A stretch of DNA of 24,767 nt from a virus. The notes beneath the pieces are model-generated. The model ran no database searches and was not told the origin of the DNA. It was given only the letters and a program-made list of their open reading frames with translations. Made by a program: the position numbers and the translations under genes. Below, piece after piece: positions 7,172 through 14,654 of the stretch (position 1 is the first letter of the stretch; every line of letters begins with the position of its first letter). The stretch spans positions 1 to 24,767 of IMG/VR virus record IMGVR_UViG_3300009126_000032; one strand, written 5' to 3'.

Positions 7172-8804
7172 TATCGAATGTCTCCTCATTTGTAAGTTCA
7201 CTTAATCTGCCTGTGTCTGCATCATAAAGCAGAGAACAAGCATACCCTGTATATCCTGTGTATCTAGATTTTAATACGCGGACAATTGTTGTATTGGCTT
7301 CTGTAAGATCATCAGCTTGCTGATTTCTTTCAATAGCAACTACACTATCGGATAGTTGCGCTATACTTTGAGAGCCTTTAAGATGACTCAACGAAACTTG
7401 AACACCTTTCTCATGTCCTAAGTCTCCACCTACTCTGCGTAGATGAGATACAAGTATCATACCTACACCAGTTTCTTCTACAAGACTTCTTAACTTAGTC
7501 ATGAGAACATCTATACCACGCCTCTCGTCTGTGTCAGGTAGTGATGATACAAGCATATGAAGATGATCTATAATAACCCACTCACATTCACAACCAATAA
7601 TCATATATCTTAATTTAGAAAAGATCTCATTGATATCATTGACGCCAAGATGAGCGTGTATAAAGACACGACCTTTCTGTATAGTTTTATCAAATAAATT
7701 AGACAGCTTATCTTCTGAATAATTATCTCTAATCTCATTTATATATAGTCTGTCGTTAGCTTCAATTGATATGATACCATCGGCGGTGCGTTGCCAATTC
7801 TCTTCGAGTGCCATGATACCTATGTTATCCTTTGTTTGTTTAATCAACCAGTGTTCTAGTTCTCTAACAACACTACTCTTACCAAGTCCTGTTCCACCTG
7901 TTAGTGTTAGGAGTTCATTCTTTCTTAAACCATATAGTTTTTTATTTAATCCTTCATAAGGATAAGCAATGCTTTCTTTTATTTCTCTAGTAATCCACTT
8001 ATCTTTTTTACTGGATAACTCTAAGATTCCTGAAGGTGTATATGGCTTTGCTTCGAACCATGCTTTAGTAAACTCTGCAAATCTATTATTGTTGAGCATA
8101 TCATTAGCATCTTTGTATCCATTAGGCAGTTGTAATATCTTAGCCTTGCCAGGTTTTAATATACGCGCAACATCTCTTGCCGCTTTTCTACCTGCTTTGT
8201 CATTATCGAAACAAATAATTACTTTATCAAATGATTCAATAAATTCTATGCTATCTCTTATATCACGAACAGCACCTGCAGATCCTCTTTTGATAGAGAC
8301 AACAGCAGATTTAATTCCTAGTTCAACAACGGCGAGAGCATCACACTCTCCTTCTGTTATTGTAAGAGGCATTTTTGATTTACCATATAGTTGTTCGCCA
8401 AATAAACCAGTACCTTCATAAGTACCATTAACTCTAAAGCTTTTGTTATTAACATATCTAGTTTTCACAGCACCAATTTCGTTGCCGTTATAATATGGGT
8501 AGATGTGTTCTATAACACTACCATCATTACCATATACAACACGAACACCATATCTTTTTGCTGTTTTTTCTGTTATATTCCTATCAGTTAAAGCACCATA
8601 AGTACCCGCGTATGAATTTAAATAAGATGTATTGTTCACTTTATTAATTGTCGTTGTTCCATTTGGATTTTTGTAGTCTGTAAAAAATGTACCGCAACTA
8701 AAGCATTTAGCAGAGCCATCACCATTTAATGATACTGGATCTGAACCGCCGCATTTAGGACAAGGTAGTTTGTGTTTTACAAATGTACTTTGTTTTAATT
8801 CCAT
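7152..8804 (-). CDS. Bifunctional primase-helicase (T7 gp4-like)
   Basis: The 550-residue protein unwinds DNA at the fork and makes primers. Domains in order: a zinc-binding primase finger CPKC ... CFSC (Cys15, 18, 34, 37); a Toprim primase core with TEGECDA (Glu151) and CFDNDKAGRKA (Asp200, Asp202); a linker; and a hexameric DnaB/gp4-type helicase with Walker A GGTGLGKS (303-310), Walker B IIDH (Asp413), LVSHLRR and HLKGSQSIAQ loops. The C-terminus is acidic (ETFDNEKSDF) and ends in Phe like T7 gp4, where the tail contacts the polymerase. I chose ATG 8804 because GGAG lies 6 nt upstream; the ATG at 8816 has no Shine-Dalgarno sequence. The gene follows a strong intergenic hairpin after the SSB genes. 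Confidence 0.95.
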   Translation of the reverse strand: MELKQSTFVKHKLPCPKCGGSDPVSLNGDGSAKCFSCGTFFTDYKNPNGTTTINKVNNTSYLNSYAGTYGALTDRNITEKTAKRYGVRVVYGNDGSVIEHIYPYYNGNEIGAVKTRYVNNKSFRVNGTYEGTGLFGEQLYGKSKMPLTITEGECDALAVVELGIKSAVVSIKRGSAGAVRDIRDSIEFIESFDKVIICFDNDKAGRKAARDVARILKPGKAKILQLPNGYKDANDMLNNNRFAEFTKAWFEAKPYTPSGILELSSKKDKWITREIKESIAYPYEGLNKKLYGLRKNELLTLTGGTGLGKSSVVRELEHWLIKQTKDNIGIMALEENWQRTADGIISIEANDRLYINEIRDNYSEDKLSNLFDKTIQKGRVFIHAHLGVNDINEIFSKLRYMIIGCECEWVIIDHLHMLVSSLPDTDERRGIDVLMTKLRSLVEETGVGMILVSHLRRVGGDLGHEKGVQVSLSHLKGSQSIAQLSDSVVAIERNQQADDLTEANTTIVRVLKSRYTGYTGYACSLLYDADTGRLSELTNEETFDNEKSDF

Positions 8805-8829
8805 TTCTATCTCCATAAAATGAAAAGGC

Positions 8830-8877
8830 TAGACCTATGTTGCGCGTTAATTACTCGCGTCCTTTAACACAGGTCTA
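8830..8877 (-). other. Intergenic RNA hairpin between the acidic 91-aa gene and the primase-helicase
   Basis: The arms TAGACCTATGTT (8830-8841) and AACACAGGTCTA (8866-8877) pair at 11 of 12 positions, and CGCG-type bases inside extend the fold. It lies in the 85-nt gap in the middle of the leftward operon. There is no U-run after it on the minus strand, so it is unlikely to be a complete terminator. An RNA-processing or stabilising element, or a partial attenuator, is more plausible. Confidence 0.7.
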
Positions 8878-8889
8878 ACCCAGTTTAAT

Positions 8890-9165
8890 TTAAGAATCAG
8901 TAGTTTCTTCTACTTCTTCCGTTTCTTCTACCTCAGAATCTTCAGAACTTTCAGGCATTGGCGCATGTAATTGTCGCAATATATCTGCCCACCCATTTCT
9001 TCTGATTTGAGTATCTATTCTACGATCATCAAGTTTAACTGCTTCAGAATCAAGCATAACAACATTGTTAAATGCTCTGACTGATGCAGAACTGTCTAAT
9101 TCATCTTGAAATATTTCTACTCCTTGATGAAGGATAGAGATTCTATTTTCATTAGTCTCTGCCAT
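8890..9165 (-). CDS. Hypothetical acidic protein, 91 aa, coupled to SSB
   Basis: No family recognised. The first 65 residues look like a mixed alpha/beta domain (RISILHQGVEIFQDELDSS ... VVMLDSEAVKLDDRRIDTQIRR). The C-terminal 25 residues are almost entirely Glu, Asp, Ser and Thr (SEDSEVEETEEVEETTDS). Such a tail can mimic DNA or contact replication partners, but this is inference. Its ATG overlaps the SSB stop by 1 nt (TAATG), so the two proteins are probably made together. The gap after it holds the 8830-8877 hairpin. Confidence 0.7.
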   Translation of the reverse strand: MAETNENRISILHQGVEIFQDELDSSASVRAFNNVVMLDSEAVKLDDRRIDTQIRRNGWADILRQLHAPMPESSEDSEVEETEEVEETTDS

Positions 9166-9578
9166 TAGAACTCTTCTCCACCTGCGAGCAATTCATCTCC
9201 ATCTTGGGAACGACCTGCTACTAGATCAACAACTTGAACTGCTTGCAAATCAAAACCTGCGTAATTGCCGTATTGATTTTCGCCAGTATATTCAGTGAAC
9301 TGAACTTTTACTGTAGATCCATTGCCTATTTGAATATCAACTTCATTCTTGTCAATATCAAATAGTCTAGGAGCCGCGCGTTTCATGCCGCTTGGTCCAT
9401 CAACTTTACGTCTTGCGACCATATAAAAACCATCCTCATCCTGTTTAACAGGGAACCCTCTGGATTTATACTCATTGTATTCTTCTTCAGAAACTTCCAA
9501 GTTAATAGTATAAGTCGGTTGAAATTTAGTATTTGGAGTTGTAATCCATGCATACTTACATTTACCTTTCTTAATCAT
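9165..9578 (-). CDS. Single-stranded DNA-binding protein (T7 gp2.5-like role)
   Basis: The 137-residue protein has the beta-rich layout of phage OB-fold SSBs (CKYAWITTP ... PTYTINLEVSEEEY ... FYMVARRKV ... GSTVKVQFTEYTGENQYGNYAGFDLQAVQVVDL). It ends in an acidic tail, DGDELLAGGEEF, with a terminal Phe, the feature that lets T7 gp2.5 contact polymerase and helicase. Position just upstream of the primase-helicase and polymerase supports the call. GAGGAAAAG precedes the ATG by a normal distance. A strong leftward promoter at 9725-9753 and a hairpin-containing leader with a possible 35-aa peptide lie in front of it. Confidence 0.85.
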   Translation of the reverse strand: MIKKGKCKYAWITTPNTKFQPTYTINLEVSEEEYNEYKSRGFPVKQDEDGFYMVARRKVDGPSGMKRAAPRLFDIDKNEVDIQIGNGSTVKVQFTEYTGENQYGNYAGFDLQAVQVVDLVAGRSQDGDELLAGGEEF

Positions 9579-9592
9579 TTACTTTTCCTCTA

Positions 9593-9700
9593 TTAGATTA
9601 ATATTAATTTAGTGTAAGGGTTGTCGAGCAGTCTACCCTTACAAGACTTAATCGGTTCTTTATTTAGGAGATAGAGGGCATCCCGATACTCTAAGTTCAT
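9593..9700 (-). CDS. Possible 35-aa leader peptide upstream of SSB
   Basis: An uninterrupted ATG-TAA frame of 36 codons lies between the 9725-9753 promoter and the SSB start, ending 14 nt before the SSB ATG. The product begins MNLEYRDALYLLNKEPIKS and continues with a basic/hydrophobic end containing one Cys. GAGAAAAGGG lies immediately before the ATG; AAGG itself is very close, but GAGA is at a usable distance. The hairpin 9613-9643 is inside the frame. It may be a real micro-gene, or a chance frame in a structured leader. Confidence 0.4.
   Translation of the reverse strand: MNLEYRDALYLLNKEPIKSCKGRLLDNPYTKLILI
9613..9643 (-). other. Leader hairpin upstream of SSB
   Basis: The perfect 9-bp arms TGTAAGGGT (9613-9621) and ACCCTTACA (9635-9643) enclose a 13-nt loop in the leader of the SSB operon. 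No U-run follows on the minus strand. The GTAAGGGT core recurs in three other leaders of this leftward region (near 13434, 14516 and 16325). Confidence 0.65.
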
Positions 9701-9724
9701 CCCTTTTCTCTTTTACTGCCACCA

Positions 9725-9753
9725 ATTATACCACAAAACAGGAATAATTGCAA
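9725..9753 (-). promoter_or_regulatory. Strong leftward sigma70 promoter for SSB/replication block
   Basis: Read on the minus strand: -35 TTGCAA (9748-9753), 17-nt spacer, -10 TATAAT (9725-9730) preceded by TGTGG, an extended -10. The predicted transcript starts near 9718, about 140 nt before the SSB ATG. The match is 6/6 at the -10 and 4/6 at the -35. Confidence 0.8.
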
Positions 9754-9760
9754 GCAAAAT

Positions 9761-10048
9761 TTAATGTAATTGTGTGTCGTCTTCTTCTTCTGTCTCAGTA
9801 ATGCGTAATTCAAGACCAATGCCACCATCAGTTCTTGAGATCATCTTTCTTATTTCTCTAAGTGGTTCTAGTTCCGCATCAAAATCCCAGACGGCATCAT
9901 CCTTCAATCGTTTTATATGATATAGATATGCTACATTAGGTAGCTGTACTATATTATCTATTACTTCTTCTGGAGTAACACCAAAGTTTTTTAATTCTGT
10001 TGGTTTATTATTTCCTGCCATCAATACTGTTGCTACATATTCGTCCAT
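9761..10048 (-). CDS. Hypothetical protein, 95 aa
   Basis: No family recognised. Predicted alpha/beta (VTPEEVIDNIVQLPNVAYLYHIKRL ... GIGLELRITE) with an acidic tail (TETEEEDDTQLH). It is the last gene before the SSB promoter, whose -35 lies 8 nt beyond its stop codon. It overlaps its upstream neighbour by 16 nt. Confidence 0.65.
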   Translation of the reverse strand: MDEYVATVLMAGNNKPTELKNFGVTPEEVIDNIVQLPNVAYLYHIKRLKDDAVWDFDAELEPLREIRKMISRTDGGIGLELRITETEEEDDTQLH

Positions 10049-10329
10049 AATACTTCCTTTGTTTTTTGTTTTTTATTGTATAAAGTTTCTAATTCTTTAA
10101 ATGTTTTTATTTGTGGGTTTCTTTTTAATTGTTTTAATATCCAACGATCAGACATAAAAGATAACTCAAACTGTCCGTTAAGAAATGTGTGTGTTTCAGC
10201 ACTTAAATATTCTACGATATTTTCTGTTGTAATTTGTGCGCCATCAACTTCAGATAATAGACTGCGCAACCATTCAACTTGAATAAGTCTCATAGTTTCC
10301 TTCAATTTTTTAATTTGTTTTTTCTTCAT
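10033..10329 (-). CDS. Hypothetical protein, 98 aa, basic N-terminus
   Basis: No family recognised. A very basic N-terminus (MKKKQIKKLKETMR) and a mostly helical body with Trp residues (MSDRWILKQLKRNP) suggest nucleic-acid contact, but this is only a composition argument. The start overlaps the upstream stop by 4 nt (ATGA), with AGGA upstream, so it belongs to the same mRNA as its neighbours. Confidence 0.65.
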   Translation of the reverse strand: MKKKQIKKLKETMRLIQVEWLRSLLSEVDGAQITTENIVEYLSAETHTFLNGQFELSFMSDRWILKQLKRNPQIKTFKELETLYNKKQKTKEVLWTNM

Positions 10330-10673
10330 AAGATAAAGTCCTGTATTGGTGGTTCATATTCATCAAGAAATTTTATATTGAATCCTTCTTCTTGTTCTAA
10401 TATAACTGGAACCATTAATGCATTACCAAAAATTGTTTTAGTTTCTGTTAGTCCTTCAACTTCAAACCAATATAAATCTTTCTCTTTAGATAGGTTTGTT
10501 TGTGATTGATAATACAACGCATAGTTGTGATTATACCATAATCTTTCTACAAAGTCTACTTCTAATATAATAGTAATTGTTTTATCTAAACTGAAGTCAC
10601 CGCCTTCAATGTTTTGAGACAGCACTACTTCTTTTATTGTTTTTTCTTTTGGGTTTATATAATAACCTTTCAT
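10326..10673 (-). CDS. Hypothetical protein, 115 aa
   Basis: The N-terminus MKGYYINPKEKTIKEV is like the small phage proteins that begin M-K-x-x-x-I-D/N-P and continue as a beta-rich domain (DUF3846-like). The resemblance is weak and I do not assign a family. It is beta-rich with Tyr/Trp (LWYNHNYALYYQSQ, DLYWFEVEGL) and has an acidic C-terminus. AGGA lies 7 nt before the ATG, which follows the Gp88 stop by 1 nt. Confidence 0.65.
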   Translation of the reverse strand: MKGYYINPKEKTIKEVVLSQNIEGGDFSLDKTITIILEVDFVERLWYNHNYALYYQSQTNLSKEKDLYWFEVEGLTETKTIFGNALMVPVILEQEEGFNIKFLDEYEPPIQDFIL

Positions 10674-10674
10674 A

Positions 10675-11382
10675 TTAATATCCTGATTTATAAATTACGA
10701 AGCCGTTGTCTTCAACTTTAGCTTTACCTTTAGCAAGTAGTCCTACAACTACATTGTCTTCATCCATGAATCTCATGTCATGCTTATCACCATCAATAAC
10801 TTTACGACCACGAAAAGTTTTAGGTAGTTTTTTATGGAATACAACTGCTATATTATACTTAACTTTATTAAAGTTATTAGCATACTTAGAACTAGCTTCA
10901 CTATATGACCATGTTAAATGATAATTTATTAGGTGTTTTATTTTTCTTGTAGGAATTTTAGTATAGTCATACCATTGTACTTGCGGAAACATCTCAAATA
11001 TGTTCTGCCCGCACTCAACTATAATCTTTTCCCATTGTATATCGGATGTACCATTCAATCTAATAGCAGGCTTCTTACCTTTACGATCACACGCTTTAAT
11101 AAATTTTATAACATCAAGTACTAACTGCGTCATAAACTCCGCCTGGTCATTAAGAAACAGATCAGTCTTGCGTTGTCTAGCATCTTGCACACTAGGGAAT
11201 ATACCTGCCACACCTGCTGTATTTAAACAAGCATCTTTACATCCCGCCTCAATCTGGTAAGGACAGATGCGTGTATTGACTGGTCGCAGGTGCATGATAC
11301 ATGACCAGTATTCATCTGATAGTTTATTACTCTTGGCAATCTTTGGATTGCTGTCTACTGATAATAGTTTATAATTACTCAT
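10675..11382 (-). CDS. Gp88-family phage protein
   Basis: The 235-residue protein matches the pattern I recall for the phage Gp88 family (PF17338-like): SNPKIAKSNK at the N-terminus, a cysteine cluster CPYQIEAGCKDACLNTAG (Cys40, Cys48, Cys52), RLNGTSDIQWE, WYDYTKIPTRK, NYHLTWSYSE, and a C-terminal KVIDGDKHDMRF / VVVGLLAKGKA. The function of the family is not known to me; the spaced cysteines could bind a metal. I chose ATG 11382 rather than 11442, because it overlaps the upstream stop by 8 nt and the product then begins with the family's usual N-terminus. It lies among small early or middle genes upstream of the replication block. Confidence 0.8.
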   Translation of the reverse strand: MSNYKLLSVDSNPKIAKSNKLSDEYWSCIMHLRPVNTRICPYQIEAGCKDACLNTAGVAGIFPSVQDARQRKTDLFLNDQAEFMTQLVLDVIKFIKACDRKGKKPAIRLNGTSDIQWEKIIVECGQNIFEMFPQVQWYDYTKIPTRKIKHLINYHLTWSYSEASSKYANNFNKVKYNIAVVFHKKLPKTFRGRKVIDGDKHDMRFMDEDNVVVGLLAKGKAKVEDNGFVIYKSGY

Positions 11383-11680
11383 GGATACCATCCCTTCTAA
11401 TTTCTTCATCGAAATCAAGATCATCTGGTCTGCCATCCTCAATCAAATAGCGATAAGCTACCTGTCCAATAAAACTATTATCAGATTCAGGATGGTTCTT
11501 TTCAACTAGTATATTCTTAACTGCTTGTACAAACCTAGATGTTTCATTACCTACATGGTTCTCTAAAGCAGGAAAGGATTTACATAAGAGTGCAATATTT
11601 TCTATACGCCTCAATGCTAAGTCAGCAACATCTCTTACTGCACTTTCAGCACCAATTAGTTCGTCTTTGATTTTACTCAT
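11375..11680 (-). CDS. Hypothetical protein, 101 aa
   Basis: No family recognised. The first 65 residues are predicted all-helical (SAVRDVADLALRRIENIALL, NETSRFVQAVKNILVEK) and the C-terminus is acidic and Arg-rich (GRPDDLDFDEEIRRDG). Its stop overlaps the Gp88 start by 8 nt, and its start shares one nucleotide with the stop of the 78-aa gene. Confidence 0.6.
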   Translation of the reverse strand: MSKIKDELIGAESAVRDVADLALRRIENIALLCKSFPALENHVGNETSRFVQAVKNILVEKNHPESDNSFIGQVAYRYLIEDGRPDDLDFDEEIRRDGIHE

Positions 11681-11916
11681 CAGACACCTCCTTTATTAAA
11701 TTTAATACATTCTTTCATAGCATCTTCTAAAAAATAATGGTCGCTACTTTCAGTTCGATCACCAGCTTTCCCATCTGATACTTGAAACTCGGTAAACTTA
11801 CCAATATTCTCTTCCCCAGAACAATTTCCAGTTATTCCTATAACAATACACCAACCATTGGGCTTGTCTTTTTGAAAGAAAGCCATTTCTTTTTCGTCAA
11901 ATATAAAGTTATTCAT
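11680..11916 (-). CDS. Hypothetical protein, 78 aa
   Basis: No family recognised. A small beta-rich protein (GWCIVIGITGNCSG ... FTEFQVSDG) with a short C-terminal helix (LEDAMKECIKF). It is tightly packed: it overlaps the preceding gene by 4 nt (ATGA) and the next by 1 nt. Confidence 0.6.
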   Translation of the reverse strand: MNNFIFDEKEMAFFQKDKPNGWCIVIGITGNCSGEENIGKFTEFQVSDGKAGDRTESSDHYFLEDAMKECIKFNKGGV

Positions 11917-12095
11917 GGTCTTTCCCCCAATATATCATCAACTCTTTGTTGAATAAAAATCATTCGTGCTTCATGATCAAATATTTCTAAAGCGTCTGCC
12001 TCGGTACATGCTTTTGTAATAGCTTGTGTCCACTTATCGCCTTGTACTTTTATAAAATTAAGTACCATTTCTGTATAGTTTACTTCGATTGTCAT
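11913..12095 (-). CDS. Hypothetical protein, 60 aa
   Basis: No family recognised. Predicted helical, acidic overall (WTQAITKACTEADALEIFDHEARMIFIQQRVDDIL). It starts 5 nt after the 73-aa gene and overlaps the next gene by 4 nt, so expression as part of the operon is likely despite its size. Confidence 0.55.
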   Translation of the reverse strand: MTIEVNYTEMVLNFIKVQGDKWTQAITKACTEADALEIFDHEARMIFIQQRVDDILGERP

Positions 12096-12100
12096 TTGTT

Positions 12101-12322
12101 TTACCTCTCAAAATGATATGTTCTAGGATTTTCCAATCCATTAATTAATTTAATATTCTTCATGCCCCGCATTTTGAATATGCCCTCAACTAAAAGATTG
12201 TAATCGTTTTGATTATTCAATCTGATAACTAAGGACATATTTTTATGCTGTCGCAGATAGTTTCTAGCATCTTCGACACTTTTAAGATTCAACTTAATGC
12301 CGTAGTGTATAGATTCTATCAT
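12101..12322 (-). CDS. Hypothetical protein, 73 aa
   Basis: No family recognised. The sequence reads as an alternating beta-alpha fold (SVEDARNYLRQ ... MSLVIRLNNQNDYNLLVEGIFKMRG). The start overlaps the DUF932 stop by 4 nt (ATGA), so the two are probably translated in sequence. Confidence 0.6.
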   Translation of the reverse strand: MIESIHYGIKLNLKSVEDARNYLRQHKNMSLVIRLNNQNDYNLLVEGIFKMRGMKNIKLINGLENPRTYHFER

Positions 12323-13284
12323 GCCACCAACTTCAAACTAGGAATCATCTTCTCATTTAAAGTCTTTCTAACTTTGTCAAGCCGATCAATTTGTAATGAT
12401 GCGTAGTTTCCAATAGATGATTTCTTAGTTACAGAACCATGTGTTGCCCATTCAGTCATAGCATTATATAATGCCCACGCTGTACCATCTAATTGTCTAT
12501 TATTGACTATCCAATAATCCCACAATTTAGATAATGTTTTATTTCTAATTACATCTGGTTGATATAAAATTTCAGTTGTATATTTTCCAGAATTTAAATG
12601 CGCATCTACTGTTTTAGCCTTAGATAAATGTGCCAATATAGTCATAGCATCATTGTTTGTTATCTTAGTATCAACCATCTCTTGCCACAATTCAGTTTCT
12701 TGATCGTAGAATCTAACAGCTTCTGATAATTTATCAGCAACACGCTGTAGATTAAGACCTTTAGTGTGTTTAGATTTGTGGATTGCAAAGTTATTAGCAA
12801 ACACTTGCATATTTAAACAGATAAATCTAAAACCGCCGACCTCAACTGTGAATGACCACGAACCATCAAAACTATTTCTTGCTGATATAGTTAATGCTAC
12901 ATCATCATTCTTTCTACCAAGATTAACTCTGTGTTCTGGTAATGTGTAGATACTATATGCTCTAGCACCATCATGAGAACATCTAGTTTCTCTTGTGATC
13001 CCTGTTATATCAAGATCAGACAATTCAATAACATTCTCTGCTGTTTTAAATGCAGTGCTATGTTTAACAGGATTATACCCTGCACCAACCACACTTAATA
13101 CTTGGTTTGTATCTTCACGCACCAATGCTACATGAGAATCTATGCTATCAAAAACACGTTGATACCTTCCGCTTTGTGTTGTATCAAAAAATCCTTTACT
13201 TTGTATATGTAAAGGTTCTTTGCGTACTGAAAAATCAGCGCCGTTATAATTGCCTAGATTTGCTAGGACTTCTGTTCTATTCAT
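12319..13284 (-). CDS. DUF932 family protein
   Basis: The 321-residue protein shows the DUF932 layout: N-terminal RYQRVFDSIDSHVALVRED with VVGAGYNPVKH, central ARAYSIYTLPEHRV / DDVALTISARNSFDGSWSF, then the characteristic FRFICLNMQVFANNF followed by HTKG. A helical part follows, and the Trp-rich LDGTAWALYNAMTEWATHG near the C-terminus. DUF932 proteins are frequent on phages and plasmids and their role is unknown. GGAG lies 9 nt before the ATG. A roughly 200-nt structured, non-coding leader (13285-13492) separates it from the gene upstream; no sigma70-like promoter is visible in that leader, so read-through from the promoter at 14608-14636 is likely. Confidence 0.88.
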   Translation of the reverse strand: MNRTEVLANLGNYNGADFSVRKEPLHIQSKGFFDTTQSGRYQRVFDSIDSHVALVREDTNQVLSVVGAGYNPVKHSTAFKTAENVIELSDLDITGITRETRCSHDGARAYSIYTLPEHRVNLGRKNDDVALTISARNSFDGSWSFTVEVGGFRFICLNMQVFANNFAIHKSKHTKGLNLQRVADKLSEAVRFYDQETELWQEMVDTKITNNDAMTILAHLSKAKTVDAHLNSGKYTTEILYQPDVIRNKTLSKLWDYWIVNNRQLDGTAWALYNAMTEWATHGSVTKKSSIGNYASLQIDRLDKVRKTLNEKMIPSLKLVA

Positions 13285-13319
13285 AATTCTATCTCCCGAA
13301 TTAAAAAAATTAAAATTGT

Positions 13320-13491
13320 GGTAGTTTTGATAAAGCAGACTACCAACTGCTTGTAAGGAACTGTTTATAACTCGTTTAACACCTCATGGGTAGAGTGCAG
13401 GATGTTTTATGTTGGCTTCCTTTTCTTACCAACCCTTACAATATTAAGCTCTCGCAGGAATCTCAGTTAATCGTTCTTCCCACTAAACGAG
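13320..13491 (-). other. Structured leader of the DUF932 gene with pseudoknot-type pairing order
   Basis: The 208-nt gap holds several perfect inverted repeats: GGTAGT/ACTACC (13320-13325, 13339-13344), TTGTAAGG/CCTTACAA (13351-13358, 13434-13441), CTCGTTTA/TAAACGAG (13371-13378, 13484-13491) and GTTGG/CCAAC (13411-13415, 13429-13433). The second and third pairs interleave (A-B-A'-B'), which is the topology of a pseudoknot. No frame longer than a few codons with an ATG is seen on the minus strand. A cis-regulatory RNA is plausible but unproven. Confidence 0.5.
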
Positions 13492-13492
13492 C

Positions 13493-13942
13493 CTAATTAA
13501 TATCAACAATGAATTTATCAGCAAGATCAGATACAATCTGCATGATATTATCTTTGGCATCACTAGGTAATAATGCAACCGCTAACTCACTAGCGATTGT
13601 ATTTCTAGCACCATGATAACCATTGACAGAAGTTTCAAAACTAATTTCACCGCCAGCAGTACTGCTATAACCATAATCATACTTTAAGCTGAATACTTCA
13701 TTACCGTATTTAATATTGAAAGAGTTTAAATCGTCATTTAAAGTTCTTCTAAGAATAGAAACTTCTTCTTCTGCTTGCTTAACTCTTTTTACTGCATCTC
13801 TTAAATCATTAAGACCTATTATAAGAGCAGTATACTCTGGTTGATTCGTAAATTGCGTTTCAACATGATCAGCATTGCATAGTATTTTAGTACAAACACC
13901 ATCAACCATTGCATCTATTTCAAATTTTCTGAATTGTGTCAT
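13493..13942 (-). CDS. Hypothetical protein, 149 aa, with coiled-coil segment
   Basis: No family recognised. An N-terminal beta-rich part (FRKFEIDAMVDGVCTKILCNADHV) is followed by a clear heptad helix (LNDLRDAVKRVKQAEEEVSILRR), a Gly/Ser/Tyr-rich stretch and a C-terminal helix (NIMQIVSDLADKFIVDIN). It begins 1 nt after the neighbouring gene and is probably co-transcribed with it from the promoter at 14608-14636. Confidence 0.65.
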   Translation of the reverse strand: MTQFRKFEIDAMVDGVCTKILCNADHVETQFTNQPEYTALIIGLNDLRDAVKRVKQAEEEVSILRRTLNDDLNSFNIKYGNEVFSLKYDYGYSSTAGGEISFETSVNGYHGARNTIASELAVALLPSDAKDNIMQIVSDLADKFIVDIN

Positions 13943-13943
13943 A

Positions 13944-14366
13944 TTACACCAACCTTGCAGGAATACGAATCATCTGCATTGTAGTATTAGTATGACTTAC
14001 AGGTGTCATTTGATAATCGCCTTCGACATTGGTTCTTTTATACCAGATGTCATTTTTAGGAAGGACATTAGTATTCCGTCTATAAGCAACCCATTTGCCA
14101 AAGTTAATAGATGTATAAGTGCGTGGTACCATTTTAATAGTACCATCTTCTTCATAAATGAAGTTTCCATCTTTATCTTTAACAGGTCTTAAATAATCAA
14201 AACCAAATCCTCTGCTTTTAACAGCATTGCGTTTAATTTGATTGATACCAAATAGATTTCCTAATGCCCATAAAAGTCTAATCTTAAATGGTGCGGAAGC
14301 TATTGGTTTAGTTAATTCTACAGTATCTCTACTGTTCCCTTTCTTTGTATAAGTTATTCTACTCAT
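13944..14366 (-). CDS. Hypothetical basic protein, 140 aa
   Basis: No family recognised. The protein is basic, with a hydrophobic stretch (APFKIRLLWALGNLFGINQIKRNA) and a beta-rich part (TYTSINFGKWVAYRRN). GGAG lies 8 nt before the ATG. A 240-nt leader separates it from a strong promoter, so its translation may be controlled by RNA structure. Confidence 0.65.
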   Translation of the reverse strand: MSRITYTKKGNSRDTVELTKPIASAPFKIRLLWALGNLFGINQIKRNAVKSRGFGFDYLRPVKDKDGNFIYEEDGTIKMVPRTYTSINFGKWVAYRRNTNVLPKNDIWYKRTNVEGDYQMTPVSHTNTTMQMIRIPARLV

Positions 14367-14607
14367 TACAATCTCCGATTTTGAGCAATATTATGAAGGC
14401 AACTGCTCTTTAGCCTATAGTGATTATTATGTGGCGAAAACTTGGAGGCATTTATTTTGTTTTCTTTAAGTATTTTGTCGACTTTCCAATGATACACCAC
14501 ATTTTATTTTTGCCCACCCTTACCCGATAGAACACATCTATCTCAACCTTTTTTCATAGGAGTAATATGAAAACTTTTAATTTGTTTCTGCCCGAAAGCA
14601 CCCCCCA
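14367..14607 (-). other. About 240-nt untranslated leader of the 13944-14366 gene
   Basis: This stretch lies between the promoter at 14608-14636 and the start at 14366. It contains a perfect 8-bp hairpin TTTTCATA/TATGAAAA (14551-14558, 14566-14573), the GTAAGGGT motif near 14516, and a few very short ATG frames on the minus strand (longest about 16 codons). I see no convincing gene in it. Confidence 0.5.
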
Positions 14608-14636
14608 ATTTTACACGAAAAGTTCGGGGAAGTCAA
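14608..14636 (-). promoter_or_regulatory. Leftward sigma70 promoter
   Basis: Minus strand: -35 TTGACT (14631-14636) within CTTGACT, 17-nt spacer, -10 TAAAAT (14608-14613). It drives the 13944-14366 gene through a long leader. The spacer contains AACTTTTC, which is also in the spacer of the promoter at 15205-15233. Confidence 0.8.
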
Positions 14637-14654
14637 GCTGAATCTATACTGTTT

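Noticed and set aside
7969-8421. 150-aa rightward frame within the primase-helicase gene
   Set aside because: It is antisense to the Toprim and linker region, has hydrophobic low-complexity composition typical of a shadow frame, and lacks a ribosome-binding site.
13285-13492. Separate promoter for DUF932
   Set aside because: No TTGAC-like box with a matching -10 was found on the minus strand in this gap; read-through from 14608-14636 is more likely.
14567-14641. 24-codon rightward frame with a perfect AGGAG before the ATG
   Set aside because: It runs against the leftward promoter at 14608-14636 and covers its -10 and -35, no rightward promoter is visible, and the AGGAG is the loop of a short palindrome.
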